DNA of 64,000 bases from CAADGN01 sp035443945 (lineage in GTDB: Bacteria > Planctomycetota > Phycisphaerae > Phycisphaerales > UBA1924): positions 1 through 64,000 of the forward strand of contig DAOMNQ010000011.1 in assembly GCA_035443945.1 (NCBI GenBank). The letters are read 5' to 3'. Position 1 is the stretch's first letter. Each line of letters opens with the position of its first letter. Below are positions 33,919 to 42,923 of this stretch, in pieces. The position numbers and the translations under genes are program-made. The notes below the pieces were generated by a model. The model was not told the origin of the DNA. It did not search any database and worked only from the letters and a program-made list of their open reading frames with translations.

Positions 33919-35046
33919 ATGGCCGAAGACCTGGGCGAAAAGACCGAGCAACCAACCCAGCACCGCCTCCTGGACGCCAGGCGCCGCGGCCGCGTCGCCA
34001 AGAGCGCGGACCTCTCCGCCGCGGTCGATCTCCTTGGCGCGATCATCGTCCTCATCGCCGTCGGCGGCCTGCTCATCCGCGGCATGTCCACGCTCATCCG
34101 CCGCCTCCTCGAAGGCGAGACCCTCGGCCACGCACTCACCATCGAGTCCATGACCGACGGCGCAAGGTGGGCCGCGTGGCAGGGCATCATGGTCATCGTC
34201 CCCGTGCTGCTCCTCATGTTCGTCGTCGCCGCTGTCGGGCAGGTCATGCAGGTCGGACTGCTCATCTCCCCCGAGCCGCTCCGTCCGAAACTCGAACGCC
34301 TCAGCCCCATCGCGGGCGTCAAACGCATCTTCAGCAAGCGCAACCTCGTGAAGACCGTCGTCAACACAGGCAAACTCGTCCTCGTCGTCGCCATCTCCTG
34401 GCTCGTGATCGCCCGCTGGATGCCACGCCTCATCGGCCTGGCCGCGCTCGAACCGGTGCCGGGCATGCTCCTCATCGCCCGCGCCGCGGCGGAACTCGCC
34501 CTCTGGCTCGTCTTCCTCCTGCTCGTCCTCGGCGTCATCGACTTCATGTACCAGAAGTGGCAGCACTCGCAGGACCTCCGCATGACGAAGCAGGAAGTCA
34601 AGGACGAACGACGCAGCATGGAGGGCGATCCCCAGATGAAGGGCCGCCGCATGCGCCTCATGCGCGACATCGCCATGCAGCGCATCCAGGCCGCCGTCCC
34701 CGACGCCGACGTGGTCGTCACGAACCCCACGCACTTCGCCGTCGCCCTCAAGTACGACGCCGAGTCCATGGGCGCGCCGCGCCTCATCGCCAAGGGCGCG
34801 GACTACATGGCCGTCCGAATCCGCCACGTTGCCGTCGCAAACGCCGTCCCCATCGTCGAACGGCCGCCCCTCGCGCGCGCCATCTACTACGGCGTCGAGG
34901 TCGGCCGCGAAATCCCGCCGCACCTCTACGAGGCCGTTGCCGAGATCCTCGCCTACGTCTACCGCCTCGAAGGCCACGCAGCCCACAACGCATCGAAGCG
35001 CGGCCCCGCACGCGGCCGCCGACGCGCCGCCAGAGCAGGACGCTGA
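33919..35046 (+). CDS. flhB: Flagellar biosynthetic protein FlhB
   Basis: FlhB controls export specificity. The N-terminus has the family signature EDLGEKTEQPTQHRLLDARR, four membrane segments follow, and the cytosolic domain has the autocleavage motif NPTH at residues 269-272 (VVVTNPTHFAVALKY). The end (GPARGRRRAARAGR) is a basic tail. Length is as expected (375). Confidence 0.97.
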   Translation: MAEDLGEKTEQPTQHRLLDARRRGRVAKSADLSAAVDLLGAIIVLIAVGGLLIRGMSTLIRRLLEGETLGHALTIESMTDGARWAAWQGIMVIVPVLLLMFVVAAVGQVMQVGLLISPEPLRPKLERLSPIAGVKRIFSKRNLVKTVVNTGKLVLVVAISWLVIARWMPRLIGLAALEPVPGMLLIARAAAELALWLVFLLLVLGVIDFMYQKWQHSQDLRMTKQEVKDERRSMEGDPQMKGRRMRLMRDIAMQRIQAAVPDADVVVTNPTHFAVALKYDAESMGAPRLIAKGADYMAVRIRHVAVANAVPIVERPPLARAIYYGVEVGREIPPHLYEAVAEILAYVYRLEGHAAHNASKRGPARGRRRAARAGR

Positions 35047-35060
35047 CCGAACACTGACCA

Positions 35061-37223
35061 ATGTCACCCGCGAACCAGCCACATCCCGCTCCGACCAACG
35101 CCGGCGGACTGCCGCCGTGGCTGCTCGCGCTCGCCAAGCACCGCGGCCTCATCGTCCCCATCGCCTTCGTCATGCTGATGGTGGTCATCCTGATCCCACT
35201 CCCACCGCCCGCGCTCGACCTGCTCATCTCGCTCAACATCTCCCTCTCGGTGATCGTGCTCCTCACCACGATCTCCATGGGCCGACCCCTCGAGTTCAGC
35301 GTCTTCCCCTCCCTCCTCCTCGCCACCACGATGTTCCGCCTCGTCCTGAACATCGCCTCCACGCGCCTCATCCTCACCGCCGACGCCGGCAGCCCCGAGG
35401 AGGCCATCGGCGTCGCCGGACAGGTCATCAGCGCGTTCGGCGAGTTCGTCGCCGGCGACTCCCTCTTCGTCGGCGTCGTCATCTTCCTCATCCTCATCAT
35501 CGTCCAGTTCGTCGTCGTTACCAAGGGCGCGACCCGCATCAGCGAGGTCGCCGCTCGCTTCACCCTCGACGCCATGCCCGGCAAGCAGATGGCGATCGAC
35601 TCCGACCTCAACGCAGGACTCATCAACGAGACCGAGGCCCGACGACGCCGCGAGGACATCTCCCGCGAGGCCGATTTCTTCGGCGCCATGGACGGCGCCA
35701 GCAAGTTCGTCCGAGGCGACGCCATCGCCGGCATCATCATCACCGCCGTCAACATCATCGGCGGCTTCGCCGTCGGCACCGTCGAGCGCGGCTGGCCCGC
35801 CGCACAGTCCGCCGAGGTCTTCACCAAACTCACCATCGGCGACGGTCTCACCAGCCAGATCCCCTCCTTCATCGTCTCCATAGCCGCCGCTCTCATCGTC
35901 ACCCGATCCGGCTCAAAGCAGCAACTCGGCGACGAACTCACCGGACAACTCACCAGCCAGCCCCGCGGCCTCGTCATCACCGCCGCCTTCCTCGCACTCC
36001 TCGCCTTCAGCCCGCTCCCCACCATCCCCCTGCTCGTCACCGCCGCCGGACTCGGAGCGCTCGCCTGGGCGATGACGCGGTCCTCCCGCGCCGAGACCGC
36101 CAGGGAACACGCCGAGCACGCCGCCGCCGCCCCCGAGCCGCCTCCCATCGAGGCGCTCCTCAAAGTCGACGTCCTCGAACTCGAAGTCGGATACGCCCTC
36201 GTCTCGCTCGTCGACACCCAGCAGGGCGGCGACCTCCTCGACCGCATCCACGCTATCCGACGACAGATGGCCGCCGAGGCCGGCTTCGTCATGCCGCCGG
36301 TCCGAATCCGCGACAACATGCAACTCGAACCAACCGAGTACCGCATCAAGGTCCGCGGCGCGGAGGCCGCACGCGGCCACGTCCGCCCCGCACGACTCCT
36401 CGCCATGGACTCCGGCCTCGCCTCCGGACCCATCGACGGCGAACCGACCAGGGAACCCGCCTTCGGCCTCGACGCCTGGTGGATCGACCCCGCTATGCGC
36501 GCCCGCGCCGAGTCCATGAACTACACGGTCGTTGACCCCACCAGCGTCGTCGCGACGCACCTCACCGAGATCGTCCGCGCCAACGCCGCCGACCTCCTCA
36601 CGCGCGAGGAAGTCAACAACCTCCTCGAAGGCCTCCGCCAGCGCACGCCCAAACTCGTCGAGGAAACCGTCCCCGGCGTCGTCAAGACCGCCGACCTCCA
36701 GAAGGTCCTCCAGAACCTCCTCCGTGAGCGCGTCCCCATCCGAGACGTCGAGACCATCCTCGAAACCCTCGGCGACTGGGCGCCCAGGACCCAGGACCCC
36801 GACGTCCTCACCGAGTACGTCCGCAACGCCCTCCGCCGCACAATCTGCGAGCAGGTCGCCGCCCCCGGTCCCGACGGCAAGCGCACCATCGTCTGCGTCA
36901 CGCTCGATCCCTCGCTCGAAGACCAGGTCGCCGCCTACATCGACCGCGGCCCCGGCGGCACCAGCGTCACCATGCCCGCCCGTGTCGCGGGCGCCATCGC
37001 CGGACAGGTCGTCCGTGCTCTCGAGAAAGTCACCGCGGCCGGGCGGCTCCCCGTCGTTGTCGCATCGCCGCAGGTGCGGGCCGTCGTCAGGCAGATCGTC
37101 GAACCCCACCTCCCCGCCGTCGTGGTCCTGGGGTACAACGAAGTCGCTTCACCCTTCGAAGTCGAGTCCCTCGCCCTCGTCACCACACCGAAGCACCCCG
37201 AACCCGCCGTCACCGCGGCCTGA
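35061..37223 (+). CDS. flhA: Flagellar biosynthesis protein FlhA
   Basis: FlhA forms the nonameric export ring. Seven or eight membrane segments are present in the first ~330 residues with the highly conserved cytosolic loop (TKGATRISEVAARFTLDAMP, GKQMAIDSDLNAGLI, READFFGAMDGASKFVRGDA). The cytosolic domain (from about 360) includes LEVGYALVSLVD, YRIKVRGAE and the C-terminal VNNLLEGLRQRTPKLVEE, ERVPIRDVETILETLGDWAP. Length is typical (720). Confidence 0.97.
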   Translation: MSPANQPHPAPTNAGGLPPWLLALAKHRGLIVPIAFVMLMVVILIPLPPPALDLLISLNISLSVIVLLTTISMGRPLEFSVFPSLLLATTMFRLVLNIASTRLILTADAGSPEEAIGVAGQVISAFGEFVAGDSLFVGVVIFLILIIVQFVVVTKGATRISEVAARFTLDAMPGKQMAIDSDLNAGLINETEARRRREDISREADFFGAMDGASKFVRGDAIAGIIITAVNIIGGFAVGTVERGWPAAQSAEVFTKLTIGDGLTSQIPSFIVSIAAALIVTRSGSKQQLGDELTGQLTSQPRGLVITAAFLALLAFSPLPTIPLLVTAAGLGALAWAMTRSSRAETAREHAEHAAAAPEPPPIEALLKVDVLELEVGYALVSLVDTQQGGDLLDRIHAIRRQMAAEAGFVMPPVRIRDNMQLEPTEYRIKVRGAEAARGHVRPARLLAMDSGLASGPIDGEPTREPAFGLDAWWIDPAMRARAESMNYTVVDPTSVVATHLTEIVRANAADLLTREEVNNLLEGLRQRTPKLVEETVPGVVKTADLQKVLQNLLRERVPIRDVETILETLGDWAPRTQDPDVLTEYVRNALRRTICEQVAAPGPDGKRTIVCVTLDPSLEDQVAAYIDRGPGGTSVTMPARVAGAIAGQVVRALEKVTAAGRLPVVVASPQVRAVVRQIVEPHLPAVVVLGYNEVASPFEVESLALVTTPKHPEPAVTAA

Positions 37224-37293
37224 AGAGGAGCCACTGGCGGAACCGAGCGACACCGTGTAGATTGCCCGAGTCTTCGACAAGCCAGGGACGGCG

Positions 37294-38667
37294 ATGATGA
37301 CACTCAAGACCTATCGCGGCAGCACCATGGCAGCGGCCCTCGCAGAGGTCAAGCGAGACCTCGGCGCCGATGCCGTCATCCTCCACACACGCTCCTTCAA
37401 GGCCGGCGGTGTGCTCGGCGTCGGGACCAAACCGATCGTCGAGATCACCGCCTCCGCCGACGCCGACTCAGGCCCCGGACCGCGCGGACGCCAGCCGCCC
37501 CGCGCCGCCACCCGCGCTGCACCGACACGCGGGCCGACGCCCCAGCAGGCTCCCGTCGCCCGCGCTGCCGCAGTCAGAGACGAGTTCGTCCCCGTGCGAG
37601 ACTGGGCCGGCGTCGGCGCGACGCAACCCGCCGCGCCCGACCCAGCGCCCGCTCCCCGCGCGGAGCCGCGAAAGCCCGTGCGCCCTCCCTCGCCACGCGT
37701 GCCCACGACGAGGGCCGCCATCGCCCCCGCCAATGAATCCGGCCGCGCCGCGATCGAGGACGAACTTGCCTCCATCAAGCGCCTTCTCGGCCACGTGCTC
37801 CACGCCACGGGGCGCGGCGTCGCGCCCCACGCCAACGGCGCCATGCCCGACGCCCTCGCCGACCTCTACCTCCGCCTCACCGACGAGCAGGTCGCCGCCG
37901 AACTCGCCGACCGCCTCATCGCGGCCGTCCGCGACCGCCTCTCCGCCCCCGCCCTCCACGACGGAGAACGAGTCCGCGACGCGCTCGCCGACCAGATCGC
38001 CGCCCTCGTTCCCGTTGCGCCCCCGATCCCGGCGCAACCCACCGCCGGCGCCTGCCGCGCCATCGCCCTCGTCGGCCCCACCGGCGTCGGCAAGACCACC
38101 ACCATCGCCAAACTCGCCGCCGCCGCCAAACTCCGCCACGGCCACCGCGCCGCCCTCATCACCAGCGACACCTACCGCATCGCCGCCGTCGAGCAACTCC
38201 GCACCTACGCCGAGATCGTCGGCCTGCCCATGCGCGTCGCCCTCACGCCGCGCGAGATGCACGCCGCCCGCGAGGCCTTCCGCGACCACGATGTCGTCTT
38301 CATCGACACCGCCGGCCGATCCCCGCGCGACGAGGGACGCCTCCGCGAACTCGCCGAGTTCGTCCGCGCCGCCGCTCCTGACGAGACCCACCTCGTGCTC
38401 TCCGCCGCCGCCTCCGAGCCGGTCATGATGCACGCCGCCGAACGCTTCGCCCCGCTCGCCCCCGACCGCCTCATCCTCAGCAAGGTGGACGAAGCCGAGG
38501 TCTTCGGCCCCGCCTTCAACGCCGTCGCACGCCTCGGCCTCCCCCTCAGTTACCTCACCACCGGCCAGGAAGTCCCCGACGACGTCGAGGCCGCCCAAGG
38601 CACCACGCTCGCCCGGCTCGTCCTCGAAGGCCGCGCCACAACTGCGCTCGCGGGGGCCGTCGCGTGA
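37294..38667 (+). CDS. flhF: Flagellar SRP-type GTPase FlhF
   Basis: FlhF places the flagellum at a cell pole or other defined site. The N-terminal basic domain begins KTYRGSTMAAALAEVKRDLG, ADAVILHTRSF; a proline/alanine-rich linker follows (about 55-155); the NG domain has G1 GPTGVGKTTTIAKLA (about 261), SDTYRIAAVEQLRTYAEI, DTAGRSPRD and LSKVDEAEVFG. The stop overlaps the flhG start (GTGA). Two adjacent ATG codons exist at the start. Confidence 0.95.
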   Translation: MMTLKTYRGSTMAAALAEVKRDLGADAVILHTRSFKAGGVLGVGTKPIVEITASADADSGPGPRGRQPPRAATRAAPTRGPTPQQAPVARAAAVRDEFVPVRDWAGVGATQPAAPDPAPAPRAEPRKPVRPPSPRVPTTRAAIAPANESGRAAIEDELASIKRLLGHVLHATGRGVAPHANGAMPDALADLYLRLTDEQVAAELADRLIAAVRDRLSAPALHDGERVRDALADQIAALVPVAPPIPAQPTAGACRAIALVGPTGVGKTTTIAKLAAAAKLRHGHRAALITSDTYRIAAVEQLRTYAEIVGLPMRVALTPREMHAAREAFRDHDVVFIDTAGRSPRDEGRLRELAEFVRAAAPDETHLVLSAAASEPVMMHAAERFAPLAPDRLILSKVDEAEVFGPAFNAVARLGLPLSYLTTGQEVPDDVEAAQGTTLARLVLEGRATTALAGAVA

Positions 38668-39599
38668 CGACCGTGCTCGCCGGCCCCGCTCTCGCTCGCC
38701 CGGCCGACCAGGCCACCCGCCTGCGCGACCTCGTCGAGGCCCTCGCCGGCGAGCGCGATGCGCCCCCTCGAACCCACGCCGCCCACGCCGCACAGCCCGG
38801 CATCCCCATCCTCGCCATCGGCTCCGGCAAGGGGGGGGTCGGCAAGACCAACCTCGCCGTCAACCTCTGCATCGCCCTCGCCAGGTCCGGCAGGCGCGCA
38901 ACCCTCCTCGACGCCGACCTCGGCATGGCCAACGCCGACGTCCTCTGCGGCCTCAGCCCGCACCGACGCCTGGACGCGATCCTCGTCGGTCACGACGCGC
39001 CCGCGCGTCTCTCCATGCGGGATGTCGCGGTGGACGCGCCGGGCGGCTTCCTGCTCGTCCCCGGCGCGGTCGGCGTCGCCCGTGTCGCCGACCTCGACGC
39101 GCCACGCCGCGCCGCACTCGTCGCGGGCCTCAGCGAACTCGAAGCCGTCAGCGACCTCATCGTCATCGACACCGGCGCGGGCATCGGACGCGACGTCACC
39201 ACCTTCATGCTCGCCGCATCGCTCGCCATCGTCGTCGCGACGCCCGAGCCGACTTCGATCGCCGACGCCTACGGCCTCATCAAGTGCCTCCACCTCATCT
39301 CACGCGAGCGCCGCTCGGCACTTCCCCGCCTCGGTCTGGTCGTCAATCAGGCCCGATCCGATACCGAAGCGAGCGCGGTTCATGCGCGTTTGTCCTCGTG
39401 CGCGGGGAGATTCCTCGGATTTGACGTCCCGATGCTCGGCCGGATCGCGCAGGATTCGCGCGTTTCGGCCGCGGTGCGCCGCCGCGTTCCCCACACCATC
39501 CGTTGGCCGCGCGCCCGGGCGAGCCGCGATGTTCGGCGTTTGTCAACCGGCATCATCGCCTCCCTTGGGTCGGCGCTCCGCTCGGACCTCAAGGGCTAG
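38664..39599 (+). CDS. flhG: MinD-like ATPase FlhG (FleN/YlxH)
   Basis: FlhG sets flagellar number together with FlhF. After an N-terminal FlhF-activating segment (RPADQATRLRDLVEAL), the deviant Walker A GSGKGGVGKTNLAVNLCIAL (about 53-72) and LLDADLGMANADVL, VIDTGAGIG, VVATPEPTSIADAYGLIK follow, all typical. The C-terminus (VRRRVPHTIRWPRARASRDV) resembles the family's membrane-targeting region. The next 187 bp contain no recognised gene. Confidence 0.93.
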   Translation: MTTVLAGPALARPADQATRLRDLVEALAGERDAPPRTHAAHAAQPGIPILAIGSGKGGVGKTNLAVNLCIALARSGRRATLLDADLGMANADVLCGLSPHRRLDAILVGHDAPARLSMRDVAVDAPGGFLLVPGAVGVARVADLDAPRRAALVAGLSELEAVSDLIVIDTGAGIGRDVTTFMLAASLAIVVATPEPTSIADAYGLIKCLHLISRERRSALPRLGLVVNQARSDTEASAVHARLSSCAGRFLGFDVPMLGRIAQDSRVSAAVRRRVPHTIRWPRARASRDVRRLSTGIIASLGSALRSDLKG

Positions 39600-39786
39600 T
39601 GGCTTCGCCCAAGGGGGGGGTTGCCCGCGTCGTGCAGGTCGTGCCGCGCACGCCGATTGCGTGGGCTGCCCCGAACTTCTTCGCGCCTGTTCGAACTGAT
39701 CGCTTGCCTTCGCACGGACGATAAAGCACCTACCGGAGTGGCTGCGCGCTCGCGAAGTCGCGTCCGGTATTCGGCCCGCTCGTTCC

Positions 39787-40053
39787 ATGAACGCACGCCC
39801 GATCAGCGCCGTCGCTCCCTGCTGCTCGCTCGCGGGCTTCGCTGTGGCGATCGTCGCCGGCGCGTCGGCCGGAGGCGAGGCCGGCGCCGTACTCGGACGC
39901 GCGATCGTCGCCATGATGCTCATGTACGCCGTCGGCGCCGCGCTCGAGGCCGTCGCCTCGCGCGTCGTCGCCGAGCACGCGGGTACCTACCAACGCACGA
40001 ACGCCGATCCAAACGGTGCGGGGCGTGTGTCGCCCCGCGCGGAGGCAGAGTGA
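39787..40053 (+). CDS. Small two-helix membrane protein of the flagellar cluster
   Basis: An 88-residue protein with two hydrophobic segments: LAGFAVAIVAGASAGGEAGAV (about 15-35) and AIVAMMLMYAVGAALEAVAS (about 39-58), then a polar C-terminal tail. Such small membrane proteins lie between flhG and the sigma factor in some planctomycete clusters as far as I recall; no function is known. No strong ribosome-binding site is visible. It could also be a chance frame, but hydrophobicity and position argue for a real gene. Confidence 0.5.
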   Translation: MNARPISAVAPCCSLAGFAVAIVAGASAGGEAGAVLGRAIVAMMLMYAVGAALEAVASRVVAEHAGTYQRTNADPNGAGRVSPRAEAE

Positions 40054-40083
40054 ACATGACTTCCACAGCGCGGAGGACGCGGC

Positions 40084-40110
40084 TTGACAGCCCGTCAAAG
40101 TCTGTATACT
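40084..40110 (+). promoter_or_regulatory. Near-consensus sigma-70 promoter of fliA
   Basis: TTGACA (40084-40089), a 15-bp spacer and TATACT (40105-40110), in an otherwise very GC-rich sequence. Transcription would start near 40117, some 80 nt before the fliA ATG. The spacer is shorter than the usual 16-18 bp. Confidence 0.6.
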
Positions 40111-40195
40111 CCCCGCCTGTCGGGTCATGGATCGACCGCGACACGCCGACCGGCACGAACGCCGGCCGGCACGCCGAGGGTCAAGGAGAGGACCG

Positions 40196-41062
40196 ATGGC
40201 CGCAGCACACGCATCGCTCGCTGGAAGTCGCATCGCCGCTCGCCGGAGCGCACGCCACGCCGAAGCCTCCAACGCGCCGTCACCCTACGACGCGATGAAG
40301 GGCGAGGAACTCTGGCGCGAATACCAGGCGACACGCGCCGACTCCATCCGCAACTACCTCATGGAGAAGTACCTCCCCCTCGTGCGCTACAACGCCGAGC
40401 GAATCTACACCCGGCTCCCCGACGAGGTGGACCTCGAAGACCTCATGTCCGCCGGGCTCTTCGGCCTCATGGACGCCATCGACGCCTTCGACCTCGAACG
40501 CAAGGTCAAGTTCGAGACCTACTGCGCCCCGCGCATCCGCGGCGCCATCCTCGACGAACTCCGCAACATGGACTGGGTGCCCCGACTCGTCCGCCACCGC
40601 ACCGGAAAGATCGAGCAGGCTCGGCAGCAACTCGAGATGCGCACCGGACAGCCCGCATCCGACGACGACGTCGCCAGGTTCCTCGGCCTTGACGCCGAGG
40701 AGTTCGAGAAGTACCAGCGCGACGGCAGCGCGGTCGGCACTTTCAGCCTCAACCGCAAGGCCTTCACCACCGACGGCACCCGCGACGTCCGCGAGATCGA
40801 CGTCATCCGCGACGACACGCAGGTCAACCCCTTCCGCGAAATCCAGCGCCGCGACCTCAAGGACCTCGTCACCAAGGGACTCTCACGCGCCGAGCAACTC
40901 ATCGTGACCCTCTACTACTACGAGGGCCTCACCATGAAGGAGATCGGCGCCACACTCGACCTCTCCGAGTCTCGCGTCAGCCAGATGCACTCCTCCATCC
41001 TCGCCCGGCTCAAGGCCCAGATGCAGCACCGCGTGAAGGAACTCGAGCCCGAGGAGGAGTAG
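40196..41062 (+). CDS. fliA: RNA polymerase sigma factor of the FliA/WhiG type (sigma-28)
   Basis: FliA/WhiG directs late flagellar transcription. The 288-residue protein has the region 2 helix (LWREYQATRADSIRNYLMEK, YLPLVRYNAERI), the -10 recognition part LMSAGLFGLMDAIDAFDLER, ETYCAPRIRGAILDELR, region 3 (RQQLEMRTGQPASDDDVARF) and region 4 with the helix-turn-helix LTMKEIGATLDLSESRVSQM. ATG 40196 has an aaggagagg site; the upstream frame to 40127 overlaps the promoter region. Its own sigma-70-type promoter suggests it is not only read from the cluster. Confidence 0.95.
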   Translation: MAAAHASLAGSRIAARRSARHAEASNAPSPYDAMKGEELWREYQATRADSIRNYLMEKYLPLVRYNAERIYTRLPDEVDLEDLMSAGLFGLMDAIDAFDLERKVKFETYCAPRIRGAILDELRNMDWVPRLVRHRTGKIEQARQQLEMRTGQPASDDDVARFLGLDAEEFEKYQRDGSAVGTFSLNRKAFTTDGTRDVREIDVIRDDTQVNPFREIQRRDLKDLVTKGLSRAEQLIVTLYYYEGLTMKEIGATLDLSESRVSQMHSSILARLKAQMQHRVKELEPEEE

Positions 41063-41107
41063 GGCTGCCACGCTCGCCTTCCGCGCCGCACGCGCCTTCG
41101 ATTCGCC

Positions 41108-41626
41108 ATGACGGCGACCCGGGCGCGGCAACCCGAAACAGCAGCGTGCGAGCGCGCGTGCGTCGGCATCGGATCGAACCTCGGTGACCGCTCCGCCGCA
41201 ATCGAACGGGCCGTGCTGGCAATGGCCACCCTGCCGGGCACTCGGCTCGTCGCCCGCTCTTCCATCCACGAGACCGAGCCGGTCGGGCCGGTCCCCCAGG
41301 GACCATTCCTGAACGCCGCCGTCGTGCTGGAGACCGCCCTCGCGCCCCTCGACCTGCTCGATGCGTTCCTCGCCATCGAGCGTTCGTTGGGCCGTGCTCG
41401 CACCGCCGGCGAGCGGTGGGGGCCGCGCATCATCGACCTCGACCTCCTGCTCTACGGGGCGCGCGTCGAGTCCGGGCCGCGTCTCACGCTCCCGCACCCC
41501 CGACTGCACGAACGGTCGTTCGTCCTTGAACCTCTGGCCGAGATCGCGCCCGACGCCGTCGTGCCCGGCACCGCCCGCACGGTCCGTGAACTGCGCGATT
41601 CGCTGCGCGGGGTGGCGCTCCGATGA
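41108..41626 (+). CDS. folK: 2-amino-4-hydroxy-6-hydroxymethyldihydropteridine pyrophosphokinase
   Basis: FolK transfers pyrophosphate from ATP to hydroxymethyldihydropterin in folate synthesis. The signature is clear: CVGIGSNLGDRSAAIERAVL, SSIHETEPVGPVPQGPFLNA, ERWGPRIIDLDLLLYGA (with the D-x-D metal-binding pair) and LPHPRLHERSFVLEPLAEI. The 172-residue length fits. Its stop overlaps the next ATG (ATGA). Confidence 0.97.
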   Translation: MTATRARQPETAACERACVGIGSNLGDRSAAIERAVLAMATLPGTRLVARSSIHETEPVGPVPQGPFLNAAVVLETALAPLDLLDAFLAIERSLGRARTAGERWGPRIIDLDLLLYGARVESGPRLTLPHPRLHERSFVLEPLAEIAPDAVVPGTARTVRELRDSLRGVALR

Positions 41627-42876
41627 GCCTCCTCGCCTACCTCCTCGGCTGGCTTGTCCACCTCGCCGCCGCCCTCTCGCCCGAGGCGTCGGCCGGCCCC
41701 ATCGGCGCGCTCGCCTACGCCCATGCGCTGCTCGTCCATCGGTCCGCTCCCATCGCCGACCGCGCGACAGTCACGCTCACCCTCCCCGACGGATCCTCAC
41801 GCACCGAACGCATCACGGTTCGAGTCTGTGCTCGCGGGTGGGGCGCGGCGTCGATCGAAACCCCCGCACTCGCGGCGTGGTTCGAACCTGGAAGCGGCGC
41901 GGCCGCCCACCCCGGCGATCCCACGACCGCTGTCGCCTGGGTCGGCCCCGATCGAGTCGATTCCGCAGCCCTCACCGCACGACTCCCCGCCCTGCCTGTC
42001 CCCCAGATTGCCCTCGCGCTCGACGACCTCGCCTCGCCGCTCGCGCTCACCGCCTACACCACGGAGGTCGAGTGGCTCGGCGCGTTGATGCACCGCAGGC
42101 GTGGCCAGACCACCGTGCGGCTGGTCGGGCGCACGCCGACGGGTCGAGTCACGCTCGAACTCGAGCGCGGCCGAGTGCGGGGCTACACCGCGGACCTGCC
42201 CACGGCCGAAGGCATCGCCACGCTCGAGACCACCTTCGAGCCGATCGAACCCGGCGATCTCGACGAATGGAGGATCGACACCCGAGGCAGGCGACTCATC
42301 AGTTCGATCGCCGGACTCTCGGCCCTCGAAAGGCCTCTCCGCGTCGGTGACCGAATGCCCACGGTGTCGTTGTACGCCGGCGCGGCCGAAGTCCGCCCCC
42401 AGTTCGACGCCCCCTTCACCGCCATCGTCTTCGTCCGAGACCCGTCGGACGCGGCGTGGTGGGCCGATGGTCAGGATGCCGCCCTCACCTCCGCGCGCCG
42501 AGCAGTGGAGGGCATCGTCGAGTTTCGGCGCGAGTTGACGCGCCGATCCGTTCGATCGCCGAGAATCGGCGCGGCCCCGGCCGCGCCGCGGGTGGAGACC
42601 ATCGTCGTCGTTCTGCTCGAAGCCGGCGCGGCATCGGTCGAGAGGTTCGCCTCACTCCACGAGCGATGGCAGGCCGTCGGCGCACCAGCGAACAACCTGC
42701 TTCTCTGGTCCCCGGGTCAACGCCTGACGTTGGATCGGATCGCGCCGGCGTCGCCCGGCGCAGTCGTCCTCCTCGGACGCGAACGATCGATCGTCTCTGT
42801 CGTCGAGTTGCCCGCCGATGCCGACGATGTGGCCGGAGTTCTGGTTGATGGCGTGGGTGGGGGGCCGGAAAGGTAG
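41623..42876 (+). CDS. Membrane-anchored protein with a thioredoxin-like C-terminal region
   Basis: A 417-residue protein with a hydrophobic N-terminus (LLAYLLGWLVHLAAAL) that is a signal or anchor. About 55-220 is a beta-rich region reminiscent of DUF2092/LolA-like domains found before redoxins in planctomycete exported proteins. From about 245 the pattern GDRMPTVSLYAGAAEVRPQF, FTAIVFVRDPSDAAWW, VVLLEAGAASVERFASLHER looks thioredoxin-like, but no CxxC motif is present, so it cannot act as a thiol oxidoreductase of the usual type. It is coupled to folK by overlap. Function unknown. Confidence 0.6.
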   Translation: MSLLAYLLGWLVHLAAALSPEASAGPIGALAYAHALLVHRSAPIADRATVTLTLPDGSSRTERITVRVCARGWGAASIETPALAAWFEPGSGAAAHPGDPTTAVAWVGPDRVDSAALTARLPALPVPQIALALDDLASPLALTAYTTEVEWLGALMHRRRGQTTVRLVGRTPTGRVTLELERGRVRGYTADLPTAEGIATLETTFEPIEPGDLDEWRIDTRGRRLISSIAGLSALERPLRVGDRMPTVSLYAGAAEVRPQFDAPFTAIVFVRDPSDAAWWADGQDAALTSARRAVEGIVEFRRELTRRSVRSPRIGAAPAAPRVETIVVVLLEAGAASVERFASLHERWQAVGAPANNLLLWSPGQRLTLDRIAPASPGAVVLLGRERSIVSVVELPADADDVAGVLVDGVGGGPER

Positions 42877-42923
42877 AACGGAGTCACGACCGGGAACGAT
42901 CCGCGCCCGCGTAGGCCGCGCCG

